A DNA stretch of 64,000 bases from positions 4,219,957 through 4,283,956 of the forward strand of contig NZ_CP039249.1 in the NCBI RefSeq assembly GCF_004795835.1, written 5' to 3'. Under the pieces are notes generated by a model that saw nothing but the letters and a program-made list of their open reading frames with translations, was not told the DNA's origin and did not search any database. The stretch comes from Sphingomonas sp. PAMC26645. GTDB taxonomy: Bacteria > Pseudomonadota > Alphaproteobacteria > Sphingomonadales > Sphingomonadaceae. Of this stretch, positions 43,179 to 53,871 are shown piece after piece (positions within the stretch are counted from its first letter, which is position 1; the number at the start of each line of letters is the position of its first letter). Position numbers and translations under genes: made by a program.

Positions 43179-43424
43179 CTATCGCGCGGCGCGTTGCCAC
43201 CGGGCGCTGATACTGACCGGGTCGTGGATATGGCTGCCGACAACCACCAGCATCGCGCCGGCACTCGCGCAGACGAAGCCGATCGTGGCGAGCAGAAACG
43301 CGAACGGGCCGGCTGCCGAGTGAAGGCGAGCGAGCGCGTGGACCGCGGTAATGGCAATCGCAAGCGACAGAACACCACTGGCGCGGAGGCTGAGATCGGT
43401 GCGGAGGCGGTGGGCGTCGGTCAT
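43179..43424 (-). CDS. Small two-span membrane protein of unknown function
   Basis: 81 residues with two hydrophobic helices (about 15-34 and 40-62) and basic ends (RLRTDLSLRAS, then ISARWQRAAR). It lies 90 nt upstream of opgG on the same strand and could be part of that transcript. I do not recognise a family; its size and topology are its only clues. Confidence 0.6.
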   Translation of the reverse strand: MTDAHRLRTDLSLRASGVLSLAIAITAVHALARLHSAAGPFAFLLATIGFVCASAGAMLVVVGSHIHDPVSISARWQRAAR

Positions 43425-43506
43425 GCGACACGTCAGCTATCGCCTGCCGCATATGCGTTCGAGATCGATAACGAAGGGAGCCATAGTATTCACATAGTGC
43501 GCAACC

Positions 43507-43532
43507 CCGTCATCCCGGCGAAAGCCGGGACC
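43507..43532. repeat. Single palindromic unit related to family B
   Basis: CGTCATCCCGGCGAAAGCCGGGAC: one hairpin unit without a facing partner, between kdpE and the small membrane gene. Confidence 0.6.
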
Positions 43533-43582
43533 TCGCGCGGCGGGGGCGACCTACTGCGGGGAAACACACTAATATTCCCGGT

Positions 43583-44272
43583 TCAGGCGTCGACCAACAG
43601 CCGGTACCCGATCCCGAGTTCGTTCGCGATCACCGTGCCGACTCCCCCCGTCCCCTCCAGCTTCTGCCGCAAGTTACGCACGACGATACGGAGATATTCG
43701 ATCCGGCGATCATGATCGGTCGGCCACGCCGCCTCCAGGATCCGCTGATGCGTCACGACCCTCCCCGGATGCGCCGCGAGTGCCGAGAGCACGTCGAACT
43801 CCTTCCGCGTCAGATGCGCCTCCTCGTTCCCGCGCCGGACGAGCCGATGCTCGAAATCAATCTCCACCCCATGCGCACGCAGGACCGTCGGCCGCGACGT
43901 CGCCTCCCCTCGACCGCGCAGCGCGACGCGGAGGCGGGCGAGCAGTTCCTCGGTGTCGAACGGCTTCGTCACATAATCTTCCGCCCCCAGATCGAGCGCC
44001 GCGACCTTCTGGTCGGTCGCCTCGCGCGCGGAGACGACGAGGATGATCGGATCGCCGAGCTTCTTCAGCAGCGGCACCAGTTCGAGCCCGTCGCGATCGG
44101 GCAACCCCAGGTCCAGCAGCACCGCGGTCAGTGGTCGGCTCGCCGCGATCCGCAACGCCTCGCGCGCGTCGACCGCTTCCTCGACGCCGTACCCCGCCCG
44201 CTCCAGCGTGTTCTTCAACAACCGCCGGATATGCAGTTCGTCGTCTACGATCAGGACCGTTTGCGTGCTCAT
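43583..44272 (-). CDS. kdpE: Response regulator KdpE
   Basis: 229 residues: receiver domain with Asp10/Asp11, phosphoacceptor Asp54 (LLDLGLPD) and Lys in VTKPFD, then an OmpR-type winged helix (from about 130: LTRKEFDVLSALAAHPGRVVTH, RIVVRNLRQKLE). It activates the kdp operon when phosphorylated by KdpD under K+ limitation or salt stress. The ATG overlaps the kdpD stop by 4 nt. It is cotranscribed with the pump genes here, so the regulator is probably amplified on induction. Confidence 0.95.
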   Translation of the reverse strand: MSTQTVLIVDDELHIRRLLKNTLERAGYGVEEAVDAREALRIAASRPLTAVLLDLGLPDRDGLELVPLLKKLGDPIILVVSAREATDQKVAALDLGAEDYVTKPFDTEELLARLRVALRGRGEATSRPTVLRAHGVEIDFEHRLVRRGNEEAHLTRKEFDVLSALAAHPGRVVTHQRILEAAWPTDHDRRIEYLRIVVRNLRQKLEGTGGVGTVIANELGIGYRLLVDA

Positions 44273-46929
44273 AAGTTCGCTCCACCGATGTCGCGAACGA
44301 GCAAGGCCACGGGGAAGCACAGGCTGAATTGCGCGCCGGTGAGGTCTTCGCGGTTGCTGGCTTCGACGGTCATGCCCATCGCTTCGGCGAACGCTTTCAC
44401 GATCGCAAGCCCGAGCCCGGTGCCACCGATCGCGCGGTCGGAGCCTTCGAGGCGGCGGAACGTCTCGAACACCTCCTTCTCGCGACCGGGTGGCAGGCCG
44501 GGCCCCTGATCGATCACCGACAGCCGCAGCATCCCGAAACGGTGTTCCGCCCTCACGACGATCGGCGTGCCGGGGTCGGCATAGCGCCCCGCATTGTCGA
44601 GCAGGTTGAGCAGGCAATGATGCAGCAGTTGCGGATCGACGCGGACCAAAGGCAGGTTCGGCGCGACGTCGAGTTCGATCGCGTGGCCTTCGAGCACGCG
44701 TTTCGTGTCATGCACCGCGCCCGCGACCGCGTCAGTGAGGTCGGTCGGTTCGAGACGCAGTCGGAGCGCGCCTGCCTCGACGCGCGCCATGTCGAGCAGA
44801 TTGCCGACGAACCGATTGAGCCGCGCCGCCTCGGTCTCGATCGTGTCGATCAGCTCAGGCGTGACGCCGCGGTGCAATTCCGCTGCCGCTGCCATCACCG
44901 AGGTGAGTGGCGTGCGCAGGTCGTGGCTGACCGACGACAGCAACGCCTGCCGCAACCGATCGCGCTCGCGCACCGCATCGACGTCGCGCATCTCGACCTC
45001 CAGCCGCGCGCGTTCGAGCACAAGCGACGCCTGATCGACGAGGCTCATAAGCAACGGCAACTGGTCCGATCGCACCGGATCGCCCCCCGCCTCGCGAGCC
45101 AGCCCAAGCACCGCCAGCGTCCGCTCGCCCGAGCGCAACGGCTGGAAAAACCACTCCGACGCCGCCAGCGTGCTCGACCCGCGGCCCGCCGGCGCGCCGG
45201 TATCATACGCCCACTGCGCGGCCGCCATCTCCATCGTCTCGAGCCGGTAATCCGCGCCGTTCGCCGCCTGGACCGCAAGGCCAGGGTCCCCCGCGACGAG
45301 GATCACCGCGCGCACGCCGAACAACCGGCCGATTTCCTCGCAGATCGCGCGGGCCAGCGCGACGGGCTCGTTGAGCGAGGTCAGTTGGCGCAGGAAGCCG
45401 GCGAGCGCGGCGTTGGTGCGCGCGCTGGCGGCGGCGATGTCGGCCTGTGCGCGGACCCGTGATGTGAGCTGGCTGGTCACGAACGCGATGCCGAGCAGCA
45501 CGAGAATCGAGATTACGTTCTCGGGATTGTTGATCGTCAGCGTGCCGGTCGGCGGCAGGAAGAAGAAGTTGTACGCGATCGACGAAACCACGCCTGCGAA
45601 CAGCCCGGTACGCAGGCCGAACAGGCTCGCCGCGGCCATCACCGGCAGCAAATAGAGCAGCGCGACGTTGCCGAGGTTGAGGATGTGGAACAGCGCGCTC
45701 GCCACGCCGGTGACACCCGCGACCATCGCCGTCGTCCAGGCGTAGCCAGATTTGCTGCCCCATCCGCCGGTCCGCACGCGCGTGCCGCGAGGCGCGGTGG
45801 GCGGGTCCATCGGCAGGACGTGGACGGCGATGCCGGGTGACTCGCGGACCATCTGGTCGACGACAGAGCCGTGGCGCAGTTCGAACCAGCGCGAGCGGGT
45901 GGACTTGCCGACCACCAGCTGAGTCGCGCGGGCTTCGGTGGTGAAGGTCTTCAGGCCGTCGACCACCGACGTCGCGGGGACGGTCGCGACATCGCCGCCC
46001 AGTTGCGTCGCCAGGTTGAAGACCGCGGCGAGCTGGCGGTGCTCGACCTCGCCAAACGACTGCGCGCGGGGCGTCTCGATATACACCGCCGTCCAGGGCG
46101 CGTGCATAGCGTCGGCGATCCGCTTAGTGGCGCGGACGAGACCAAGCGCGCCGGGCAGTTCGCTGATCGCAACGACGATCCGCTCGCCGCCTGCCCATGT
46201 CCCGCCGACGCCAAGCGCGCGGACGTGTTCGAGCATCTGCGCATCGACGGCCTGCGCGGCGCGACGGAGCGCGAGTTCGCGTAAGGCCGAGAGGTTCGAC
46301 TTGGAGAAGAAGTGCGCGAGCGCTCGGGTGGCTTCGTGGGGGAGGTAGACCTTGCCCGCCTTCAGCCGCTCGATCAGTTCGTCGGGCGGGATGTCGACGA
46401 CTTCGATTTCGGCGGCCTCGACGATGCTGTCGGGAACGGTCTCGCGAACGCGGACGCGCGTGAACGACGCGACGACGTCGTTCAGGCTCTCGATGTGCTG
46501 AATGTTGATCGTCGAATAGACGTCGATGCCGGCCGCGAGCAGTTCCTCGACGTCCTGGTAGCGTTTCGGGTGGCGGCTGCCGGGCGCGTTGGTATGGGCG
46601 AGTTCGTCGACCAGCACGAGCGTCGGCGCGCGTTCGAGGATGGCGTCGAGGTCCATCTCGTCGAGCGTGCGGCCCTCATAGAGGATCGCCTTTCGCGGGA
46701 CGATCTCGTGGCCCCTGGTCAGCGCTTCGGTTTCGACGCGGCCGTGCGTCTCGACCACGCCGATGACGATATCTACGCCTGCGCGGCGACGTTCCGCACC
46801 CTCCGAGAGCATCTCATAGGTTTTCCCGACACCGGGGGCGGCGCCGAGGAAGATCTTCAGACGGCCGCGACCCTCCTGCGACGCCTGTCGCAGAAGGGCC
46901 TCGGGTGATGGTCGCGTGTCGTCGTTCAA
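44269..46929 (-). CDS. kdpD: Osmosensitive K+ channel sensor histidine kinase KdpD
   Basis: 886 residues in the full KdpD layout: N-terminal KdpD domain with Walker A (GAAPGVGKTYEML, about 28-40) and LVDELAHTNAPGSRHPKRYQDVEEL, a universal-stress-protein domain (about 245-370), four membrane helices (about 395-500), GAF domain, dimerisation helix with phosphorylated His669 (SSVSHDLRTPL) and ATPase domain (GGTGLGLAIVKAFAE). It starts at TTG 46929, which overlaps the kdpC stop in a TTGA arrangement. Sensor of K+/ionic stress. Confidence 0.95.
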   Translation of the reverse strand: MNDDTRPSPEALLRQASQEGRGRLKIFLGAAPGVGKTYEMLSEGAERRRAGVDIVIGVVETHGRVETEALTRGHEIVPRKAILYEGRTLDEMDLDAILERAPTLVLVDELAHTNAPGSRHPKRYQDVEELLAAGIDVYSTINIQHIESLNDVVASFTRVRVRETVPDSIVEAAEIEVVDIPPDELIERLKAGKVYLPHEATRALAHFFSKSNLSALRELALRRAAQAVDAQMLEHVRALGVGGTWAGGERIVVAISELPGALGLVRATKRIADAMHAPWTAVYIETPRAQSFGEVEHRQLAAVFNLATQLGGDVATVPATSVVDGLKTFTTEARATQLVVGKSTRSRWFELRHGSVVDQMVRESPGIAVHVLPMDPPTAPRGTRVRTGGWGSKSGYAWTTAMVAGVTGVASALFHILNLGNVALLYLLPVMAAASLFGLRTGLFAGVVSSIAYNFFFLPPTGTLTINNPENVISILVLLGIAFVTSQLTSRVRAQADIAAASARTNAALAGFLRQLTSLNEPVALARAICEEIGRLFGVRAVILVAGDPGLAVQAANGADYRLETMEMAAAQWAYDTGAPAGRGSSTLAASEWFFQPLRSGERTLAVLGLAREAGGDPVRSDQLPLLMSLVDQASLVLERARLEVEMRDVDAVRERDRLRQALLSSVSHDLRTPLTSVMAAAAELHRGVTPELIDTIETEAARLNRFVGNLLDMARVEAGALRLRLEPTDLTDAVAGAVHDTKRVLEGHAIELDVAPNLPLVRVDPQLLHHCLLNLLDNAGRYADPGTPIVVRAEHRFGMLRLSVIDQGPGLPPGREKEVFETFRRLEGSDRAIGGTGLGLAIVKAFAEAMGMTVEASNREDLTGAQFSLCFPVALLVRDIGGANL

Positions 46930-47507
46930 CGTGCGCCCGTTGCGTCCAGCGCGCGGTTGAGGGCGAAGACGTTCACGCGTGGCTCGCCAAGGATGCCGAG
47001 CATCGGGCGGTCGACGTTGGCGGCGACTAGCGCGCGGACCTTGGCGGCAGGGAGGCCGCGGGTACGGGCGACGCGGGCGACCTGTGCGTAAGCCGACGCT
47101 GGCGACAGGTCCGGGTCGAGACCCGAACCCGATGCCGTGGCGAGATCGGCCGGGAGTGGCCCGGTCACACCTTCTGCATGACGCTTGGCGACATCGGCCT
47201 TGGTGCGATCGACGAGCGCCTGGCTGGTCGGGCCGTAGTTCGAGCCCGACGAGGCCAGGCCGTCATAGCCTTTGCCCGCTGCAGACGGACGCGTCTGGAA
47301 ATAGCGATCGGTGGTGAAGGCCTGCCCGACGACGGTCGAGCCGATCGCCTTTCCGTTGGCCATGACGAGGCTGCCGTTCGCTTGCGCGGGGAAGATGGCC
47401 TGTCCGATCCCGGTCATCGCTAGGGGATAGACGATCCCGAGCAACAGCGCGAACAGGATCGTCATGACGAACGCCGGGCGGAGGGCGGAGGTGAAATCGG
47501 AGGTCAT
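46926..47507 (-). CDS. kdpC: Potassium-transporting ATPase subunit KdpC
   Basis: 193 residues: one N-terminal transmembrane helix (FVMTILFALLLGIVYPLAMTGIGQ) and a periplasmic domain with RPSAAGKGYDGLASSGSNYGPTS and DPDLSPASAYAQVARVA, standard KdpC. It stabilises the KdpFABC complex. The ATG at 47507 follows GGAGG-like sequence. A 274-nt gap containing two repeat elements separates it from kdpB, unusual in an otherwise tight operon. Confidence 0.96.
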   Translation of the reverse strand: MTSDFTSALRPAFVMTILFALLLGIVYPLAMTGIGQAIFPAQANGSLVMANGKAIGSTVVGQAFTTDRYFQTRPSAAGKGYDGLASSGSNYGPTSQALVDRTKADVAKRHAEGVTGPLPADLATASGSGLDPDLSPASAYAQVARVARTRGLPAAKVRALVAANVDRPMLGILGEPRVNVFALNRALDATGAR

Positions 47508-47522
47508 TCTGTCGTCTCCATG

Positions 47523-47571
47523 TGTCCGCGCGAAGGCGGGTACACAGTCTGGGCACCCGCCTTCGCGGGTG
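47523..47571. repeat. Palindromic hairpin repeat between kdpB and kdpC
   Basis: Inverted arms CCGCGCGAAGGCGGGT and CACCCGCCTTCGCGGG around about 12 nt, a distinct repeat type just upstream of kdpC. Confidence 0.7.
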
Positions 47572-47628
47572 AACATTTCTTTGGGGTGAGGTCACACGTC
47601 GAAGCTCGCGACCACCCACCTGGCACCT

Positions 47629-47730
47629 CCCCGGCGAAGGCCGGGGTCCAGTTGGGTGACGTTGCTAACTGCGGATGCGCTTCGTTACTGCGACCTTTCC
47701 ATCTGGGCCCCGGCCTTCGCCGGGGTGGTG
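47629..47730. repeat. Paired palindromic repeat, family B copy 4 (REPIN-like), inside the kdp operon
   Basis: Units at about 47629-47657 and 47702-47730 with the family B interior (TCGTTACTGCGACCTTTCC). Together with the hairpin at 47523-47571 it fills the kdpB-kdpC gap. Confidence 0.85.
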
Positions 47731-47781
47731 TTGGGGGTCGGTGCGAGGGTGCATGTGCGCGCAACGGACTGGTCTGGATCA

Positions 47782-49812
<2,031 letters not shown>

Positions 49813-49826
49813 TTTGGCTTGTCCCG

Positions 49827-51530
49827 TCAGAAGGTTTTGCCGCTGATCATCGCGAGATGATCGGCGATGGGACCGAGCGCGAGGCTCGGCAGGAAGGTCA
49901 GGCCACCGACGATCAGGATGATCCCGACCAGCAGGCCGACCCACAGTGCGCCCGTCGTCGGGAACGAGCCTGAGCTCTCCGGCGTGTACTTCTTGGCCGC
50001 GAGACCACCGGCGATGGCGAGCATCGGCACGATGATGAAGAAGCGCCCGAGCCACATCGCGACCCCCAGCAAGCCGTTGTAATACGGCGTGTTGGCGGTG
50101 AGTCCGGCGAACGCCGACCCGTTGTTCCCGACCGCGCTGGTGAATGCGTAGAGGATCTCGCTGAACCCGTGCGGCCCCTTGTTGAGCGGCCCCGCGAGCC
50201 CGTCGGGCAGCACGGCGCTGAGCGCGGTGAAGCCGACGATGACGAGCGGCAGGATGGCGATCGCCAGCACCGCCAGTTTCACTTCGCGCGCCTCGATCTT
50301 CTTGCCGACATATTCGGGCGTGCGGCCGACCATCAGGCCCGCGACGAACACGGCCAGGATGGCGAACAGCAGGAAGCCGTAGATGCCTGCGCCGACGCCG
50401 CCGATGACGACTTCGCCGAGCTGGATGTTAAGCAGCGGGATCATGCCGCCGAGCGCGGTGAAGCTGTCGTGCATGGCGTTGACCGCGCCGCACGATGCGG
50501 CGGTGGTGACGACCGAGAACAGGGCGGACGCGGCGATCCCGAAGCGGACCTCCTTGCCTTCCATGTTGCCGCCCGCGACGCCGATATTGTGGAGGATCGG
50601 GTTGCCCGCGGCTTCCTGCCAATAGGTTACGGTGACGCCGGCGAGGAACAGCACGAGCATTGCCGAGAGGATCGCCCAGCCCTGCCTGGTGTTGCCGACG
50701 GCCTTGCCGAACGTCCAGGTGAGGCCGAAGCCGATCAGGAAGATCGACAGCATCTGCACGAGGTTGACGAGCGCGGTCGGGTTTTCGAACGGATGCGCCG
50801 AGTTCGCGTTGAAGAAGCCGCCACCATTGGTGCCGAGCATCTTGATCGCTTCCTGGCTCGCCACGGGGCCGAGGACCAGCGTCTGCTTGAGCCCTTCGAG
50901 CGTGGAGATGTCGACCGTGCCGGCCATCGTCTGCGGCACGCCGCTGGCGATGTAGAAGAGCGTCACGACGACGCAGATCGGCAGCAGCACGTACAGCGTG
51001 ACGCGCATCATATCGGCCCAGAAATTACCGATCGTCGCGCTCGATCGCCGCGCGAACCCGCGGAACAGCGCGAACGCCAGCGCGATGCCGGTGGCCGCCG
51101 ACAGGAAGTTGTGGATCGTCAGGCCGAACATCTGGCTGAAGTTCGACATGGTGGATTCGCCACCATAGCTCTGCCAATTGGTGTTCGTCGTGAAGCTGAT
51201 CGCGGTGTTGAACGCGAGATGGGGGCTGAGCCCCGCGAGACCCTGTGGATTGCCGGGGAGCACGCCTTGCAGACGCAGCACCGCGTAGGTCAGCGCCATC
51301 AGCATCGCGTTGAACATGATCATGTGCAGCGCGTAGCGGCGCCAGCCCTGCTCCTGTTTCGGATCGATGCCGCTGAGCTTGTAGAAGCCGGTCTCGACGG
51401 GGCCGAGGATGGCGTGGATCGGCGTGCGACGGCCTTCGTACAAGGCGAACAGCCACATACCGACGGGTTTGGTCAACGCCAGCAATATGCCGACGAAGCC
51501 CAGGATGAGGATCCATCCTTCGAATGTCAT
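49827..51530 (-). CDS. kdpA: Potassium-transporting ATPase K+-binding subunit KdpA
   Basis: 567 residues with about ten membrane helices and selectivity-filter repeats typical of the SKT superfamily: [35 protein letters not shown] and [14 protein letters not shown]. It is the channel-like K+-selective subunit of KdpFABC. It begins 12 nt after kdpF. Full length compared with E. coli (557). Confidence 0.97.
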   Translation of the reverse strand: MTFEGWILILGFVGILLALTKPVGMWLFALYEGRRTPIHAILGPVETGFYKLSGIDPKQEQGWRRYALHMIMFNAMLMALTYAVLRLQGVLPGNPQGLAGLSPHLAFNTAISFTTNTNWQSYGGESTMSNFSQMFGLTIHNFLSAATGIALAFALFRGFARRSSATIGNFWADMMRVTLYVLLPICVVVTLFYIASGVPQTMAGTVDISTLEGLKQTLVLGPVASQEAIKMLGTNGGGFFNANSAHPFENPTALVNLVQMLSIFLIGFGLTWTFGKAVGNTRQGWAILSAMLVLFLAGVTVTYWQEAAGNPILHNIGVAGGNMEGKEVRFGIAASALFSVVTTAASCGAVNAMHDSFTALGGMIPLLNIQLGEVVIGGVGAGIYGFLLFAILAVFVAGLMVGRTPEYVGKKIEAREVKLAVLAIAILPLVIVGFTALSAVLPDGLAGPLNKGPHGFSEILYAFTSAVGNNGSAFAGLTANTPYYNGLLGVAMWLGRFFIIVPMLAIAGGLAAKKYTPESSGSFPTTGALWVGLLVGIILIVGGLTFLPSLALGPIADHLAMISGKTF

Positions 51531-51542
51531 GAGGACGCGCTC

Positions 51543-51632
51543 CTAAAAGCGTTCGGGGCGGATGAGCACCGCCACGAGGTAAAACAGCAGCCCGAGCGCG
51601 ACGATCGCGGCGAGCCAGAGGTCGAGGGTCAT
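51543..51632 (-). CDS. kdpF: KdpF, small subunit of the K+ ATPase
   Basis: 29 residues, a single transmembrane helix: MTLDLWLAA...LIRPERF. The C-terminal RPERF is the recognised KdpF ending. Position directly before kdpA (12 nt) and length equal to E. coli KdpF confirm it. GAGGAC precedes the ATG. KdpF acts like a lipid stabilising the complex. Confidence 0.93.
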   Translation of the reverse strand: MTLDLWLAAIVALGLLFYLVAVLIRPERF

Positions 51633-51650
51633 GATGGTGTCCTCATGGGC

Positions 51651-51734
51651 TCAGGCGTTGTCGCACAGGCGGACATAGGCGAGCGTCGCCGCCACCAGTC
51701 CGACCATGAACGCTATCCAGAGTAGATCCTGCAT
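51651..51734 (-). CDS. 27-residue membrane peptide upstream of kdpF
   Basis: MQDLLWIAF...YVRLCDNA: one hydrophobic helix with a short polar C-terminus. GAAGGA lies 7 nt before the ATG, its stop is 18 nt before kdpF and its start is 11 nt after the porin stop, so it is embedded in the operon. It is a separate peptide from KdpF (no RPERF ending). Function unknown; it may be a second accessory helix of the Kdp complex. I cannot name a family with certainty. Confidence 0.75.
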   Translation of the reverse strand: MQDLLWIAFMVGLVAATLAYVRLCDNA

Positions 51735-51745
51735 CGGTCGATCCT

Positions 51746-52594
51746 TCAGAAGGCGGCGGTGAGCGAGGCAACGATCGTGCCGTCGGCGATCGATCCGGTG
51801 CCGTCCTGGCCGCGCGAGAAGCTCGGCTGGAGATACGCAGCACTGCGACGCGTGATGTCGGTGTCGACATAGCTCACGTTCAGCGTCAGATTCTTATACG
51901 TGGTGTCCGCACCGAGCGACCAATCCCAATAGTCGCCGGTCGGCGCCGCGCTGGTCGCGTTGGGCCCGAGGCCGTCATTGCCCCAGCTATGGCCGATATG
52001 CGCCTTGGCGGTGACCGGCGTGCCGGGAAGCGCGAATGCGCCGTCGCCGGTCAGGTACAGATTGTCCTCCTTGTCGCCCGCGTCGGTGTAGACTCCCGCC
52101 GCGGCATCGGCGCCGGTGCGATACCATTTGCCGAGCGCCTGCTGCTTGGGCGCATAGAAGGCGCTAGCGGTCAGCGTCGCTGGGCCAGTCGTGCCGCTGA
52201 GCTTCACATAGGGCTCGGCATAGTCCGTCTTCGAGGCGCCGCCCGGATACATGTACCAGGTCAGGCCGACGTCGATCGTCGCGTTGTCCGCGAGCTTGTG
52301 CTTGTAGCCGCCGATCAGGTCGAGCTCCATGTTCGAGCCGCCGAACGTGCCCCAGCCCGACAGGTTCGATCCCCAGGCGCCGACATACACGCCGCTCTGG
52401 TGCGCGATCGTCAGCCCGCCCTGGATCGCGCTGTCCTTGTCCGACTGCGACACGCCGCGCAGGCGGTAATCGGTCGCGAGCGTCACCGAACCGCTGACGG
52501 TCACGGGAGACGGCGGCGCGGTATCCTGCGCGAACGCGGGCGTGGCGAGGCCGGTCAGGATACCGGCGGCGGCGACGAAACGAAGAATGTGCAT
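51746..52594 (-). CDS. TorF-family putative porin (Gcw_chp type) heading the kdp operon
   Basis: 282 residues: signal peptide (MHILRFVAAAGILTGLATPAFAQD), then the TIGR02001/TorF-like barrel with SVTLATDYRLRGVSQSDKDSAIQGGLTI, LDLIGGYKHKLADNATIDVGLTWYMYPG and a C-terminus ending VASLTAAF. ATG 52594 is favoured by GGGGA about 6 nt upstream. It is followed after 11 nt by the 27-residue peptide and kdpFABCDE, so it probably forms the outer-membrane entry for K+ in the same stress response. Substrate assignment is contextual. Confidence 0.88.
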   Translation of the reverse strand: MHILRFVAAAGILTGLATPAFAQDTAPPSPVTVSGSVTLATDYRLRGVSQSDKDSAIQGGLTIAHQSGVYVGAWGSNLSGWGTFGGSNMELDLIGGYKHKLADNATIDVGLTWYMYPGGASKTDYAEPYVKLSGTTGPATLTASAFYAPKQQALGKWYRTGADAAAGVYTDAGDKEDNLYLTGDGAFALPGTPVTAKAHIGHSWGNDGLGPNATSAAPTGDYWDWSLGADTTYKNLTLNVSYVDTDITRRSAAYLQPSFSRGQDGTGSIADGTIVASLTAAF

Positions 52595-52722
52595 TGTGGT
52601 CCCCATGCGCGTGCCGCCGAAAGGATGGCGGTTCGCGAGGACTGGCAATTAGGCTCCGGCGACGTAGCAATTCGAGATCGATTGCCGGGCTTACGCGTAT
52701 GTTTCGCGTAGCATTGTCGGAA

Positions 52723-53871
52723 TTATGCTGCGGCGCGGCGTAGCAATACCCACCCGGCGACGCCCGACAGGATAGAACCGGCGAATACGCCGATCTTCAC
52801 CGAGTCCATCGCGTGCGGTGCACCGGCGAATGCGAGCCCGCCGATGAACAGGCTCATCGTAAAGCCAATCCCGCACAGCACTGCCATGCCGTAGACCTGG
52901 GCCCAGTTCGCGTTCTTGGGCGCTTCGGCTAGCCGGAAGGTCACGAGCCCACGGATCGTCGCGAAGATGCCGATCTGCTTGCCGAGGAACAGCCCGAGCA
53001 TGATCCCGACCGGCAGTGGCGCGATCACGTCGTCCGCCACCATCTCGCCGAACGCGATCCCGGCGTTGGCGAACCCGAACGCCGGCACGATCAAGAAACT
53101 CGACCAGGGTTGAAGTGCGTGTTCGAGACGTTTGAGCGGCGGTCGGCCGTCCCCCGTCCGCAGCGGAATCGTGAACGCGACCGCCACGCCGGCGAGCGTC
53201 GCATGGACGCCCGACAGCAGGACACCGTACCAGATGCCGACACCGATCAGCAGGTACGGCACCAGCGACCGCACGCCCGACAGGTTCAGGATGACGAGCA
53301 CGCCGAGCCCGGCGCCCGCCGCAAGCAACGGCAGCAGCGCGATATGGCCGGTATAGAACAGCGCGATGACGAGGATCGCGAGCAGGTCGTCGATCACCGC
53401 GATCGCCGTCAACAACACTTTCAAAGAGGTCGGTACGCGCGACCCGAGCAGGGCCAGGATGCCGAGCGCGAACGCGATGTCGGTCGCCGCCGGGATAGCC
53501 CAGCCGCGCAGATTGGCGGCCGTATCCATGTTGACGAGCACATAGAGGCCCGCCGGCACCGCCATGCCCGCGAGCGCCGCCGCACCGGGCATGATGCGCT
53601 CGCCCCAGGTCGAGAGATGCCCCGAGACGAACTCGCTCTTCACCTCCAGCCCGATCAGCAGGAAGAACAGCGCCATCGCACCGTCGTCGATCCAGTGATG
53701 GACGCTCATCCCGCCGACTACGTGGTGCAGAGTGGAGAAGTACGTTGACGCGAGCGGTGAATTTGCAACGATCAGTGCCGCTATCGCCGCCGCGAGCAGC
53801 ACGATCGCGCCCGCCGCATCGCCCGAGAAAAAGCGCCGGATCGCGGTCAAAGGCCTTCGCCCCCGACCCAT
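52723..53871 (-). CDS. nhaA: Na+/H+ antiporter NhaA
   Basis: 382 residues with about 12 helices. Ion-binding aspartates are preserved: Asp131 (TDIAFALG) and the Asp161/Asp162 pair (VIDDLLAI), equal to E. coli D133, D163, D164. Electrogenic exchange of 2 H+ for 1 Na+ in the inner membrane. ATG 53871 overlaps the upstream FAD-protein gene by 25 nt; a TTG at 53850 would reduce this to a 4-nt TTGA overlap. Being next to kdp, it adds to an ion-homeostasis block. Confidence 0.95.
   Translation of the reverse strand: MGRGRRPLTAIRRFFSGDAAGAIVLLAAAIAALIVANSPLASTYFSTLHHVVGGMSVHHWIDDGAMALFFLLIGLEVKSEFVSGHLSTWGERIMPGAAALAGMAVPAGLYVLVNMDTAANLRGWAIPAATDIAFALGILALLGSRVPTSLKVLLTAIAVIDDLLAILVIALFYTGHIALLPLLAAGAGLGVLVILNLSGVRSLVPYLLIGVGIWYGVLLSGVHATLAGVAVAFTIPLRTGDGRPPLKRLEHALQPWSSFLIVPAFGFANAGIAFGEMVADDVIAPLPVGIMLGLFLGKQIGIFATIRGLVTFRLAEAPKNANWAQVYGMAVLCGIGFTMSLFIGGLAFAGAPHAMDSVKIGVFAGSILSGVAGWVLLRRAAA

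Noticed and set aside
52595..52722. Search for a KdpE-binding site before the porin-kdp operon
   Set aside because: No AT-rich KdpE-like box could be recognised; a shared TTCGAGATCGAT 12-mer (52671 and 43458) is too weak to call.
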